Assembly (NCBI GenBank): GCA_036873755.1 | Contig: JAVTVY010018923.1 | Span: forward strand, 1-64,000 | DNA: 64,000 nucleotides | Direction: 5' to 3' | From: Hanleya hanleyi | Lineage: Eukaryota > Mollusca > Polyplacophora > Lepidopleurida > Hanleyidae | Part shown: one piece after another, positions 24,801 through 34,445 of the stretch | Layout of the letters: each line of letters begins with the position of its first letter | Numbering within the stretch: the first letter of the stretch is position 1 | The notes under the pieces: generated by a model | What the model saw: only the letters and a program-made list of their open reading frames with translations | The model's database searches: none | What the model was told of the DNA's origin: nothing | Program-made: the position numbers and the translations under genes

Positions 24801-25067
24801 AGTTTTCTCCCCTTGGATGGGCATCAACAGATAAATGTTTTACACTTCTGGTGTTCATGGATCTATTGCAGGCCATCCGTAGAGCCACATGGGGTTGACC
24901 GGTCCTACAAGTCTCTCCTCAATCACTGGACTATGGTGATTAACACCTCAAAATGCACCAAGAATACTCGTCTACAAAATCTTGAGCGCTGGTCGTTGGA
25001 AGAAGAACCAAACTTATGGAAGGATATCTTAAAAGAAATTCACTGCTCTAAAGACAAGGGACCTTGA
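9764..25067 (+). CDS. FANCF: Fanconi anaemia group F protein (FANCF), eight coding exons
   Basis: FANCF is the adaptor of the nuclear Fanconi anaemia core complex; it links the FANCA-FANCG, FANCC-FANCE and FANCM modules so that FANCD2-FANCI is ubiquitinated at interstrand crosslinks. Coding exons are 9764-9898, 12870-13010, 13252-13347, 14369-14559, 15706-15763, 18713-18843, 21732-21884 and 24872-25067, totalling 1101 nt (366 residues plus stop; human FANCF has 374). All introns are GT-AG and every phase matches (0,0,0,2,0,2,2). Recognisable stretches are the N-terminal FGEIL...WKWAKYCEQ, a middle helix block (SLLQNPYISDALF) and the C-terminal FYTHYLTQLEEWGNQM and LWKDILKEI, all in the order of the vertebrate protein. 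Vertebrate FANCF is intronless, so this structure differs. Identity is low, so confirmation by profile search is desirable. AATAAA follows at 25083. Confidence 0.82.
9920..10150 (+). repeat. Dispersed repeat, copy 1 (other copy at 18340-18545)
   Basis: Shared words in the same order in both copies include AATTCAATCACCC-like blocks, TTGATCACCCTC, AAAATCA and CATGATTTTGAACC followed by ATCAACTT or GTCAACTT. Divergence is high, so the family is old. Confidence 0.6.
10905..11210 (-). CDS. Hypothetical antisense exon within FANCF intron 1
   Basis: An open frame of 101 codons on the strand opposite FANCF lies in a locally GC- and CpG-richer patch (about 11000-11220), unlike the AT-rich intron around it. 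The first 70 or so residues have a balanced composition (for example REAWRGLSGKTWRSYLETY), while the last 30 are translated poly-A/T tract. A possible splice donor (AA|GTACTT) lies near 10996, so only 11210 to about 10998 may be coding, as a first exon. An internal start, MITRVPEYFEQF, is also possible. The product is not recognised; chance or a transposon remnant cannot be excluded. Confidence 0.25.
   Translation of the reverse strand: MHRGIYSSPDARFWDFGSLPQYRRLTATSMITRVPEYFEQFTADVREAWRGLSGKTWRSYLETYNADIFWQVLLSLLIFSSAGRIIFFCFSAGRPKLVPGA
12615..12838 (+). repeat. Dispersed repeat, copy 1 (other copy at 15893-16080)
   Basis: CTAATTTTTCGAACAGCATT is identical in both copies and is followed by TTTTAGA and a parallel series of matches through GGCTAAATA, CATGGATATGTTATT and AAGAACTG. 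Small indels keep a short frame open in each copy, but this looks like shared ancestry of a repeat rather than an exon. Confidence 0.75.
12870..13010 (+). CDS. FANCF: FANCF coding exon 2
   Basis: 47 codons in phase 0 at both ends, bounded by TTTCTAG at 12863-12869 and AAG|GTTGGT at 13011. The residues (LDKHVRSLV...MDTLGIATYALRK) continue directly from exon 1 in the order expected for the FANCF N-terminal helical region. Confidence 0.75.
13252..13347 (+). CDS. FANCF: FANCF coding exon 3
   Basis: 32 codons in phase 0 at both ends, with acceptor TTATTCAG and donor AAG|GTTTGT. It encodes SLLQNPYISDALFEKVVLL, the segment most similar to vertebrate FANCF. Confidence 0.8.
13348..14368 (+). other. 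FANCF intron 3
   Basis: AT-rich sequence without a recognisable gene or named repeat. Intron 2 (13011-13251) is only 241 bp and is also featureless. Confidence 0.6.
14369..14559 (+). CDS. FANCF: FANCF coding exon 4
   Basis: 63 codons plus two bases (phase 2), bounded by ATTTTCAG and AG|GTGTGT. A Ser/Thr/Arg-rich linker (KTRSTTSSAAMAQ) precedes the helix RLLLKYFISQ, matching the position of the linker before the LLLERL helix in vertebrate FANCF. Confidence 0.8.
14610..15095. mobile_element. Fold-back element (MITE-like) in FANCF intron 4
   Basis: Two arms of about 70-130 bp are inverted copies of each other. The best stretch is GTGCATGGACCAGAAATCCT at about 14705, whose complement lies at about 14983, with CTATTTCC...GGCCAATT further out on both arms. 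About 240 bp separates the inner ends. No exact target duplication was seen. Open frames across it are not genes. Confidence 0.65.
15572..15652 (+). mobile_element. tRNA-like SINE head (degenerate)
   Basis: GGGCCGAGTGG at about 15574 resembles an RNA polymerase III A box, and GGCTTCGAGCC at 15624 a B box, spaced as in a tRNA with a long variable arm. This is a SINE head rather than a working tRNA, because acceptor pairing is absent. Confidence 0.5.
15706..15763 (+). CDS. FANCF: FANCF coding exon 5
   Basis: A 58-nt exon. Its first base completes the Arg codon begun in exon 4, then 19 codons follow (FKDYVVRLVDRLVILPGGW) to the donor TGG|GTAAGT. It lies between TTGATTTCAG and a consensus donor. 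Confidence 0.75.
15893..16080 (+). repeat. Dispersed repeat, copy 2 (see 12615-12838)
   Basis: Matches the intron 1 copy from CTATTCCTTCTAATTTTTCG through to the GCAGAATTTAGG region with scattered substitutions, in the same orientation. Confidence 0.75.
16805..16834. repeat. Perfect 14-bp inverted repeat
   Basis: AAAATGTGGCTACA, a TT spacer, then its exact complement. It could form a stable cruciform or RNA hairpin; no function is evident. Confidence 0.8.
17747..17850 (+). ncRNA. 5S rRNA-derived sequence (SINE3-like head or 5S pseudogene)
   Basis: Matches the eukaryotic 5S rRNA internal promoter region in order: CACGTTGGGCACACCGGTTC, then GATCACCGAAGCA, GCTCGGTCA and finally ATGGGTGACCGG, the C-box region. 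The 5' 15-20 nt of 5S are not recognisable, and a few bases before ATGGGTGACC are deleted. A lone degenerate copy in an intron fits a 5S-derived SINE (SINE3) or pseudogene, not a functional rRNA gene. Confidence 0.7.
18340..18545 (+). repeat. Dispersed repeat, copy 2 (see 9920-10150)
   Basis: Shares ordered blocks with the intron 1 copy, including TGGATCACCCTCCAAAATCA and GCATGATTTTGAACCATTTT. It is diverged. Confidence 0.6.
18713..18843 (+). CDS. FANCF: FANCF coding exon 6
   Basis: 43 codons plus two bases, bounded by TATTTGCAG and AG|GTAACC. It encodes DVVLCLLLSSAD...LQQTLITWTVENN, which fits the helix-rich middle of FANCF preceding the C-terminal helical repeats. Confidence 0.75.
20232..20384. 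repeat. 50-bp tandem repeat, three copies
   Basis: The block starting ACTCATTTAAGCAATAACAT recurs at 20233, 20283 and 20333 with no visible differences. Near-identity indicates recent expansion or an assembly-sensitive site. Confidence 0.95.
20769..20843. promoter_or_regulatory. Cluster of CRE/ATF-like motifs
   Basis: A perfect palindromic TGACGTCA at 20769-20776 is followed within 75 bp by TGACGTGA (20806-20813), TGATGACATCA (about 20815) and ACGTCA (20838-20843). Such clusters bind CREB/ATF factors in animals. Intronic location means an enhancer or cryptic promoter is only a possibility. Confidence 0.35.
21732..21884 (+). CDS. FANCF: FANCF coding exon 7
   Basis: 153 nt. The first base completes a Ser codon, 50 codons follow, then two bases of an Arg codon before AG|GTGAGC. 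LNERFYTHYLTQLEEWGNQM matches the best-conserved C-terminal helix pair of FANCF (aromatic, Leu-rich, then D/E-W-G). Confidence 0.82.
21885..24871 (+). other. FANCF intron 7
   Basis: Contains a hairpin-headed repeat starting near 22128 (AAGGCTGCCGCGAAGCGTGCAGCCTT) and ACTCAATT-type motifs at 23050-23130 like those of the 5077 element. Otherwise AT-rich; no exon is recognised. Confidence 0.6.
24872..25067 (+). CDS. FANCF: FANCF coding exon 8 (terminal)
   Basis: Acceptor CTATTGCAG. The first base completes the Arg codon from exon 7, and 64 further codons end at TGA 25065-25067. The C-terminal helices SYKSLLNHW and EEPNLWKDILKEI correspond to the end of FANCF. Confidence 0.78.
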
Positions 25068-25082
25068 ACCTCTGATGATGGA

Positions 25083-25088
25083 AATAAA
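25083..25088 (+). terminator. Poly(A) signal AATAAA for FANCF
   Basis: A canonical AATAAA lies 16 bases after the FANCF stop codon. This is a very short 3' UTR if used. Confidence 0.6.
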
Positions 25089-25470
25089 TGTCTGTAGAAA
25101 GACCCAGATTATGAACAGGGTATGCATGGGTTGTTGAAAGTCTTGAAAATGATTACATTTTAAAATTAAAATTCAAGGCCATGAAATATTTGAAACACTC
25201 ATTTTGAAAATATACAGAAAAAAATCCTTTACGGCAGAGCTGTCAAATTGGTGGCAAAAGTAAAGTAAAATAGTACAAAAAGTAATTACGGCGATTACTT
25301 TTTAAACCCTATATGGCCGAATGATATTGTTGTCGTCATGTACGTCCGTCCGTCACACCTTTCTCGTTACCAAGATATCTTTAGAACGACACCCTAGGCA
25401 CATCAAAATTGCAATGCACATCCATATACCCAGAACCCTATTGAATCTGGACCTGATTGAGTGAAAACTT

Positions 25471-26560
25471 TGCGGCCATCTTTACTTTATGCGAAGACAT
25501 TAATCTTTTGCATCTTGGGTACCATTTCGCTGTTCAGTATGAAACTTGATACAGATCATCGATGCATCAAGGAAATTCAAAGGAATGACCAAACCAGTTT
25601 TCCTGATTCGGTGGAAACCTTGGCGGCCATCTTTAATTTATGCAAAATCTTTAATGATATATATCTCTGATACAATTTAAGTGTTCTATATGAAACTTGG
25701 TATACAACATCGATGTATCAAGAGACTTGCAATGAATAACCACATCAGTTCCTCTGAGTGGCGGGAAGGATGGGCGGCCATCTTTAATTTATGCAAAATC
25801 ATTAATGATCTCTATCTCTGATACCGTTCAAGTGCTCGATGTAAAATTTAGTATTCTTCATCGATGCATCAAGGGACTTACGATAAATGAAAGATCTGGT
25901 TTCTCTGATTGGGCGGAAACCTTGGTGGTCATCTTCAATTTATACAAAATCTTTAATGATGTATATCTCTGATACCATTTCTGTGTTCCATATGAAACTT
26001 GGTATATAGCATCAATGTATCAAGAGACTTGCAATGAATAACCACATCAGTTCCTCTGAGTGGTGGGAAGGATGGGCGGCCATCTTTAATTTATGCAAAA
26101 TCATTAATGATCTCTATCTCTGATACTGTTCAAGTGCTCGATGTAAAATTTGGTGTACATCATCGATGCATCACGAGAATTACGATGAATGACAGATCTG
26201 GTTTCTCTGATTGGGTGGAAATCTTGGTGGCCATCTTTAATTTATGCAAAATCTTTAATGATGTATATCTCTGATACCGTTTAAGTGTTCTATATGAAAC
26301 TTGGTATAGAGCATCGATGTATCAAGAGACTTGCATGAATGAATATCCACATCAGTTCCTATGAGTGGTGGGAAGGATGGGCGGCCATCTTCAATTTTTC
26401 CAAAATCATCAATGTTCTCCACCTTGGATACCGTTCAAATGCTCGATGTAAAATTTGGTATACATCATCGATGTATCAAGAGACTTATGTAATGAATACC
26501 GGTTCTCTGATTGGACGGAACCTTGGGGGCCATTTCTAATTGCATAATTTTGATAATCTG
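25471..26560. repeat. Satellite with about 150-bp monomers in a dimeric 302-bp order
   Basis: The anchor GGCCATCTTTAATTT recurs near 25473, 25623, 25774, 25927, 26076, 26229, 26382 and 26528. Alternate monomers share flanks: type A (GATTGG...GGAAACCTTGG) near 25623, 25927, 26229 and 26528; type B (GTGG...GGAAGGATGGGCGG) near 25774, 26076 and 26382. That gives a dimeric higher-order repeat of about 302 bp. Confidence 0.85.
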
Positions 26561-27046
26561 TATATTTGTCACTTGACTGCTTGGTGTTCCTGACATCTTG
26601 GTTCAGATTGAATACATTATGAATGGCTGTAGCCCAGAGCCGAGGGGTTTTCAGATGCGTAGCTTCGTATTATGTGTCTGTTATGGAAGTCTGATTTTAG
26701 TCTCCAAAACAAAAGGCAACTGTAGTGCCTGATGTTAAGTCTCGATACCACATGAAGACATTCCAAACGTGATAGCCTTTGACATCGTGCCCTATTTGGA
26801 AAGCAGTGTGGAATTCCAAAGTGACGTCACTGGCATCATGGCGCTTTCTTGTTGACATCACATGAGGTACTACAGGCCTCGCCGTTTGAAAAATGATGGA
26901 GAGCTAAAACAGTCCTCCTAAATTTTCCAAGGAGGGTGATTTGCTCCCCTAGAATTTAACCTCTTCAAATCACTTGTATACTGTATGTGAGTGAATGTGT
27001 AATGATATGTAGTATATACTAGTAATAGGCATAGCAGGTGATTTTT
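26561..27046. other. Intergenic, nothing recognised
   Basis: No gene, RNA or named repeat was seen between the satellite and the TIR element at 27047. Confidence 0.5.
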
Positions 27047-27297
27047 AAAGGGAACGTAAACTCTGGTGAACCGTGCATGGCCAGTTAAAGCTTTTTCCTC
27101 ATAGAATCCAAATCGTGTATCAGATATTTTTTTACAATTTTTTCAAAGCAGTACTAAACGTTTTAACTTCGTTACACTGGAGCAACATAGAGGTCTCCAT
27201 GTTTGAAGAATCGTGACGTCAGCGGACACTAGTTCTTCTGCCTCTGGAGGTAAAAACGCGTCAATTGGCAGAGGTGCAGTATTCGAGACCGTAGCTT

Positions 27298-28216
27298 AGG
27301 GTGCACTCCACACTTACCACGGTTTCGCACAAAGTGGCCCCTCCCTAATTTTATAATAAGTAAGGTTGCCCGATTTTGACAGCATGGTAATTCTTCTTAC
27401 CTTCCTACTAGCTGATATCTATAGTATCACCCTGCTGGACGTAACCATTTCTCCAAACGAGGATATAACAATTGCTTGTTGATCGCACCCACTCGCCACT
27501 ACAGAGTTAATCGTGTCCGGAATTGAATATCTGGCGGGCCAAAATCTGCACTTTTTCGGGAAGCGAAAATGATGATTCCTTTATGGCGACAATATTTTAC
27601 AAAAAACGAGTAGGTCGACCCCCTCTTTTTTTTCGCCATTTTGAATTGTCCTTTGCTTTGGACGGGAAACACTTTAATATACATAAAAAGAAAATCATTT
27701 CATACGTTTTCTCTGGATTGCAGGTAGAATTTGACACATTTTCATATATTTTATGGAGTCTTTTCAGAAAAGTTGAAGAAGGTTTAAGGAGGATTGCACG
27801 TCTTTCCTTTTCAATTTCAATAGCTCACACGTCTCCTGAAATAATGGCACGAGTGTGCCCATTTAGAAAATATATAGTATTTTCGTTATTCTTACCGGGG
27901 AGGCCCGTTGGCCGAGTGGTTTAGATCGCCGACATACAGTGCTGGCGATTAGGTGCCTGACTCTGGGGTCGCTGGTTCGAATCCCGCACGGGACTCGACC
28001 AAATTTTCAGCACTAGAATTTGTGCTATTCTAAGATAGTGTTATCCCAAAATAACGAAAATACTGTTATACGATCACTTTCTAAATGATAAAAAAAAATA
28101 TAGAAAACTTATACTTTTACAGGGTTTTTGTTAAAGATTTTACATCTATTTATGGCCGAAGATCCGAAACCATGCCTGTTTTTAGCCGCACATCATTTAG
28201 GTGTGGAATGCACCCT
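27298..28216. mobile_element. AGGGTGCA-ended MITE, copy 1 (with SINE inside)
   Basis: Ends are AGGGTGCACTCCACAC and the complement of AGGGTGCATTCCACAC. It is closely similar to copy 2 (28982-29636) but longer by 264 bp, mostly because of the SINE at 27877. The internal frame of 133 codons is shared with copy 2 only with frame-breaking indels, so it is not a gene. Confidence 0.8.
27877..28100 (+). mobile_element. tRNA-derived SINE, full-length
   Basis: A perfect pol III A box (TGGCCGAGTGG, 27909-27919) and B box (GGTTCGAATCC, 27974-27984) sit in a head with a long variable arm like tRNA-Leu/Ser. The body is AT-rich and the 3' end is an A-rich tail. The flanks are 13-bp duplications with two mismatches (27864-27876 and 28101-28113). 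The sister MITE copy at 29521-29533 preserves the empty site with one copy of the target. Confidence 0.88.
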
Positions 28217-28981
28217 TAATGCAGGCTCTATTGCGCGGTTATAATACACGAGTAGGCCAAATATTGTATGTCCTCCTACACTACACTCATTAAAAGCGCT
28301 TATTCGAACCTTGTAATGACTTGATATGGAACGGGATCATAAAAATCATTTATCTTAATCAGAAATGTTTCGATTTTATGCATACTACATGGTATGATAG
28401 CACTGGCCTTGCATATATGCTATTTAGACCTATACAGAATTACCTCCCCTTCGTTAGGCATATAGGTTACTATTAGTGACCTGTATGTCCTATTATTGTC
28501 AATGTGAATGTCAAAGTGATTAATTTTCAATACGGATCACACCAACACCCTGATCTAAAGTGAACGAGAGCGTATTATTCTGGTTTTGTCCCTTTTTTCT
28601 CGAAGTTTGTACTCCCACCCCCCAATCTTTTGGAAAAGTCGGAATGAAAAATTATTGACAATTTGACTCGAATTTCAGCTATTTTTGTGTTTATTTTGCT
28701 CCTCATGCCTCATTCAAAAGCTGATCATCACTCCCGATCTTTGTATATGGGTCTGATTGTCACGGTCAATGCATAATGCTATGATATTCTTGTTGAGCTC
28801 GTAAACTCGTGATTTTTCAGCAAAAGTCGCAAAACCAAAGATAGGGTAGGGGAAAAGTGATTGACGGGATATTCGATAAACTGCATACTACAAGCAAGTG
28901 GCGCATATCAAGAAACTCGCAAACACTCCCAGATTGTCATAGCCTTGAGAAAAAAAATTCTGAGAAAACACCCTGCCTTTA
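28217..28981. other. Spacer between the two MITE copies
   Basis: AT-rich sequence interior to the 27047-30092 element. No coding or RNA feature is supported. Confidence 0.5.
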
Positions 28982-29636
28982 AGGGTGCACTCCACACTTG
29001 CCACGGTTTTGCACAAAGTGGCCCCTCCCTAATTTTATAATAAGGAAGGTCGCCCGGTTTTGACAGCATATTAATTCTTCTTACCTTTCTACTAGCTGAT
29101 ATCTATAGTATCACCCTGCTGGACGTAACCATTTCTCCAAACGAGGATATAACAATTGCTTGTTGATCACACCCACTCGCCACTACAGAGTTAATCGTGT
29201 CCGGAATTGAATATCTGGCGAGCCAAAATCCGCACTTTTTCGGGAAGTGAAAATGATGATTCCTTTATGGCGACAAAATTTTACAAAAAACGAGTAGGTC
29301 GACCCCCTCTTTTTTTCGCCATTTTGAATTGTCGTTTGGACGGGAAACACTTTAATATACATAAAAAGAATGGATTGCAGGTAGAATTTGACACATTTTC
29401 ATATATTTTATGGAGTCTTTTCAGAAAAGTTGAAGAAGGTTTAAGGAGGATTGCACGTCTTTCCTTTTCAATTTCAATAGCTCACAAGTCTCCTGAAATA
29501 ATGGCACGAGTGTGCCCATTTAGAAAATATATACTTTTACAGGGTTTTTGTTAAAGATTTTACATCTATTTATGGCCGAAGATCCGAAACCATGCCTGTT
29601 TTTAGCCGCACATCATTTAGGTGTGGAATGCACCCT
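28982..29636. mobile_element. AGGGTGCA-ended MITE, copy 2 (empty site for the SINE)
   Basis: Same ends as copy 1, same orientation, flanked by TA on both sides (28980-28981 and 29637-29638), which would fit a TA-type (Tc1/mariner-like) duplication. It lacks the SINE and a 22-bp internal segment. Confidence 0.8.
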
Positions 29637-30092
29637 TACAAACATGAACGAGGATGATAGTGCGACGTGTAGGGATTACCTGGTACATTGTGACAGCCAA
29701 ATGCAGAGCAGCCCGGCATCGTAGAATATCTGCTAGAATCAGGCCATATTCTACATCAAAGCTAATCTATAACATTGCCTCTGTTAGTCGGGGAACGGAG
29801 GAATGCATGAAAACGACCATATGCGGCCATATTATCTCGACGCAGAGAATGTCCGATGCCGTAGGAGATTATCGGCACAACTGAATTTCACGCTTTCCCA
29901 TTGGATAAAAATCCTGCCCAAAATAAACATGGCGGCGCCCCCAAGAAATTCCAAATCACGGTATTTTCTATGTTTGCGTCTGTCTCATTCATTGGAAAAA
30001 AATGAGAAAAAATATTTGTAACGATTTTTTTAATCTATCGGGACTCTTGTATAATTCCCGCGGTGTTTTACCGCAGAGTTTACGTTCCCTTT

Positions 30093-32882
30093 CAGGCCTG
30101 TGCTGTTATGGCGAACGGTCGAACGCGTTCGCCTGGAGGTCGCCCAAACGAATTTTTAGGAGACCTAAAACAGGTTACCTAAAGTAATGCATATCGTTCA
30201 CCTGGCGCGAAAATGTAGTAATAAAGCAGGTTAAAATCTTTAATATGTATAAGAAAAATGATCGGGACTCCAGTTCAAGTGAATTCCGGTGTCCTGATAA
30301 AAGAGATAACACATACCGTGTCGTAACCGCATGTTGTTGTTGTAACAAGACGAGTACATTTTCAACTTCCGCAATAGTGATCCAATCGGAGGACGCTTTT
30401 AACTGAATTGACCAATAGAATCTGTGATTGTATAGCATGTGCAGCGTGAGCAAACTCATACCTCTCAAACGAACAACATACGTCGAGCACGTGGTCGAAA
30501 CTTTGACAGTACCATAATCCAAAAGAACGAAACAGAAAGTAATTTTTAGAATCATCAAAGACGAAAGAATTAAAGAGATTTTGAAGGCACAAAAGACCCA
30601 TGATGTCATAAAAAAGTGCTTCAGAAGATGTTCGTCAACCATGCATTGACCGATTGTTGGTGGACAAGTGATGTAAACAAGGTATTCGCGCACGTTTTTG
30701 TTGTTGTTATGCAACGAAAAGTTAATAATTCCGAAAAACTCGATAATTCGTGACATTTTTAGCTCGCCGTATACGAAGTAGGCGAGGTATTGGGAGAGAG
30801 AGGGGGAAAGTGGCGGTGTTGGTGTTGGTGTCGGTGTCGGTGTTGGTGTCCGGTTAGACTTTTATGTTTAGGCTGGACTTAGAAAGTTTTCTGGGTTGAT
30901 CTTTGTTGTTTAGGCTGGACTTAGAATAATTTTGACTTCTTATTAGGCATGAGATGCAGTGTACATTGTATATACAGTCATACATACCAAATCACATACA
31001 GTATATTCCTTTATAGTATTTACTAATAGTTTTTGACATTATTTTATTTCAGAAGTACAATATCAAAATAACTGGCGGGGGAATCCCGCAGTACCGAACC
31101 CCTGTTAGTTTTTAATTTTGTGTCGCCTTAAATGAAGGACGCCATTTCCTAAAATTTTGTTATCAAATTCTCGTTGACCCTGAAGCTTTTGTACAACCAT
31201 ATCTGTGTCCACACATTTAACTTACTATATTAATTAAAAGTGAGTTTGAATCAGTTTGTGAGCTCAGTCTTTACCCGTGCACATTATTATCGAGCATTAC
31301 AGTATGATTGGACAGTTGTCATTGCATTCTTTTATTGGCATACAAATGTGAAGGTTTACCACAGTGCAAGTGTCCCATTGCCTGTTGGAAATGATAGATT
31401 TAGTCCTACTGTTGCACTGTTATTAGCTTTGTTTGTTCACATATCATCACACAAAGTTACACCAAGAACGTGCTCAAAATTGCACACCTATTGTTCCTAA
31501 CTATACATGAACATGTATTCATCAGATCCATGCAATGGGATGTGTAGGCTTACTTTTGGAAAAAATGTAATCTTTATTGGTAGTTATATAATATAGTTCC
31601 TCCTTCAATCCAACCTCTATATCACTAAATATAGAAATATTTCTTAATAAATTTATTATTTTAAATGATGCACATTGCCAATGATGTGCAACCTCAAATG
31701 ATGTGCCATCCTTAAGGGCTCGATCTTTTTGCGAAGCTGCATATATCTCTTATATGTGATACTAACCTATTAGGTAGGAGATGCAGTGTACATTGTAGGT
31801 TTATACTTGGTGTAAGAACGCACAAGACAGAGCCTACAATAGCCTGTCTGAGCTCAACAATGCATCTAGACGTGACCCTTTTCAGCTGCACAAAAGCCTC
31901 AACAAAAGCCTCAACAATGCGTTCTTACACCGACCTGTTACATATACACAAACACGTCAAATCAACTACAATATATTCCTTTATAGTAATTACTAATAGT
32001 TTAATGACATTATTTCATTTCAGAAGTACAATATTAAATATTAACCCCTGGTGGTTTGTAATTTTAATGAAGAACACCATTTCCTTCAATTTTGGTATCG
32101 AATCCCATTCCTCATCATGAATAACCTCAAGCTTTTGCACGAACCATATTTGTCCAGGCATTTCACACCCACATCTCAGACAAAATTTCAATTGTACATG
32201 TATTCATAATGACATGTATAAGCTTACTTTTGGAAAAAAGGTAATCTTTATTTCAAGTTTTATAATATAGTTCATGTTTCAATCCAACTTCAGCATCACT
32301 GACAAAGAAGTCAAATTTTTATTGCAATATGTATTGTCATTGCCAGTGATGTGCAACCTGAAGGGCTCGATCTTTATGTGAAGCTGCATGTTATTGAATA
32401 CCCAAAAGGCAAGCTGCCGGGTTACACATAACCCTTGTTAATCTAAATCTATCATTGATCAATAGATGATAAATCTACAGAATTCAAGCAGGTTTCTCTT
32501 TTTTCAAGAAGTTATCCATCTGTAATCTCTCGTCAATTCAGCAGTTTGCAATGATTAAATACAGATAGATAACAGATGGAAATTTATATTCTGATGGAAT
32601 TCACCTCTTAATACAAATCTTAATACACAGTTCTTATAGTTATACATGGAATTGGGAATAAAAATAAAGTAGTAAAGACATATCATTTTTATGATAAAAT
32701 AATGTGTTTATTTAATTTTTTTCAAAGGAATATGTCAATTAGATGCCGTCAATCAAACAGGTTACCCTAGGTGAACATAGGTTACCCTAATTTTCCTGTT
32801 AGGGGACCTATTTCAGGTTACCATAGGAGATTTTAGGTAACCCCTAATAGGTTTCCATAGGAAATATTACAGCACAGGCCTG
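30093..32882. mobile_element. Possible TIR pair CAGGCCTGTGCTGT...ACAGCACAGGCCTG
   Basis: The 14-base ends are exact complements and resemble hAT-type CAGGG/CAGGC ends, but no 8-bp target duplication is seen and the left end directly abuts the 27047-30092 element. The interior contains a TG-rich GGTGTTGGTGTCGG microsatellite (30810-30852) and a diverged internal duplication. The 193-codon - strand frame at 30175-30756 is not recognised and may be chance. Confidence 0.35.
30950..32400. repeat. Diverged tandem duplication (about 0.8-kb unit)
   Basis: Ordered matches include GAGATGCAGTGTACATTGTA (near 30951 and 31778), TATATTCCTTTATAGTA, TACTAATAGTTT, TTTCAGAAGTACAATAT and GGGCTCGATCTTT (near 31717 and 32364). 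Both copies are non-coding. Confidence 0.7.
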
Positions 32883-34445
32883 CAAAATATTTACACGTAA
32901 ACAAATTAAAGCACAGTTAAGTTCTCCACAAATCAAGTACGATATGATATAAAACAGCATATAACTTGTCATCATTGAATTTACGGAAGCGTCAAAAGTG
33001 TCTGGAATTGTGACCAGATTCTGTCAGGCGGCGGCCATATTTGAAGGTGAAATGGTGTAATATTTTAGCTGTTTTCCCCAATTTCGACTATGAGTTAAAT
33101 ACTTTTGATAGTGCATTTATGAAGCAGAATGTGAAACAAAATCTATAAATACATATATTTCATCTCTATAAACAAAACTTTGTATATGTTTATTAAAAGT
33201 TGCCATTGTTATGAGGGATGAATGGATGCTTAGCTAAAATTATGAATCTTATTTCCCCAGTTCTTCAAACAGTCCAAAGAATTCTTCCAGTCAATTCCGG
33301 CACATTGTCTCTATCTTTAATTATGAAAACATTAATGAAATATGAATCAACTCACTGAAGAAATGCACATCAACTTTTGGCCTTGGGCATCATGACCAAG
33401 GCAGCACCCATTCTATACATAAGGTATGGTCACAAAGTCAAACTGATACTTCTGATGACGTCATCTCAATGCCTACTAGTATGTTTGTGGAGCATAGTTC
33501 CAGAGTTGCATTTCTATATTACATAGAAAATGGAAAATTTACAATTTAGTACCATGCATCCAGCTTCGCTATAAAAAAAACCATTTATTCACAAGTTGTA
33601 TCAGTGACAAAGTATAAAAATACTTTATGATAAAACAATATTTTTGTTGAAGTTGGTAAAGAAATAAGCTGTTCACAAATATATTTATACAGATTTTTGG
33701 TCAATAGATAGCCTACTAAATGCTCAAAATGAAGAGAAAGTGTGTCAAAATCTTGTTAGTTGAGTACAAGTCTGTCCCTTAGTTGATTGGAACTCTTTTG
33801 TGAAAAAGGTAGAAAAGTAACGTAACTTCACAAGTGCTCTTATTATCCATGGGAAAGATGGCAGGATTTACTTTGTTCGTTAAAGTATCCTTTGATTAAA
33901 GAAATGCAGGGAAAGACTGGGAAACTATTCTTGGGAAGTCATGAGGTGAGGCAGGCATTATATCAAAAGCTTTTCCTAATGCAGCCTACCAACAGTGCTA
34001 AGCCTTCATTGTATTACAACAACAACAACACAGACTGACGATCCTAGGTGCGTGAAAATGACGCTCCTCAAAAGAAAATTAAGAGCGTGATGGAGCGCGA
34101 GTGCGATTGCGCTCCTTAAACGGCCAGGCCTGGTACTATGTTCAGTTGACTTTTTGATTTTGTTTTTGAGCAGTTGATAAAAATCAGACATCTGAGAGAA
34201 AGTATTTGTCATAATTATTTACTTTTCCCACCAAATTGACAGCTCTGCCATCCAGTGTTATTTAATGTCTAAATTGAAAATAAGTGCTTCAATTTAACAT
34301 ATTGGTACAGATAATTCTAACCATTGTATTTCCATAAAGCGGTTGTCACTGCACATGGATACCATCAGACTTAACAGGAAACTGATACACCATCCATGTC
34401 AAACATAAAAATATATACCGTTTACATGCTTATTCTATATTTCAG
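32883..34445. other. Intergenic, nothing recognised
   Basis: AT-rich; no gene, RNA or repeat boundary is supported. Confidence 0.5.

Larger units (their letters stand above)
27047..30092. mobile_element. TIR-bounded composite DNA element (3.05 kb)
   Basis: AAAGGGAACGTAAACTCTG at 27047-27065 is exactly complemented at 30074-30092. Two copies of another TIR element (27298 and 28982) are nested inside. No transposase is recognisable. A clean target duplication was not found, so the pair could also be an old element whose flanks have changed. Confidence 0.55.

Noticed and set aside
27523..27924. 133-codon + strand frame (and the 115-codon frame at 29207)
   Set aside because: Both lie inside MITE copies and differ by frame-changing indels; the first runs into the SINE.
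27905..27990. A functional tRNA gene
   Set aside because: A and B boxes are perfect, but the sequence continues into a SINE body with an A-rich tail and target duplications, and acceptor-stem pairing is poor.
30175..30756. 193-codon - strand frame
   Set aside because: Composition is unlike a folded protein, no domain or splice context is seen, and it lies in repeat-rich sequence. I could not support it as a gene.
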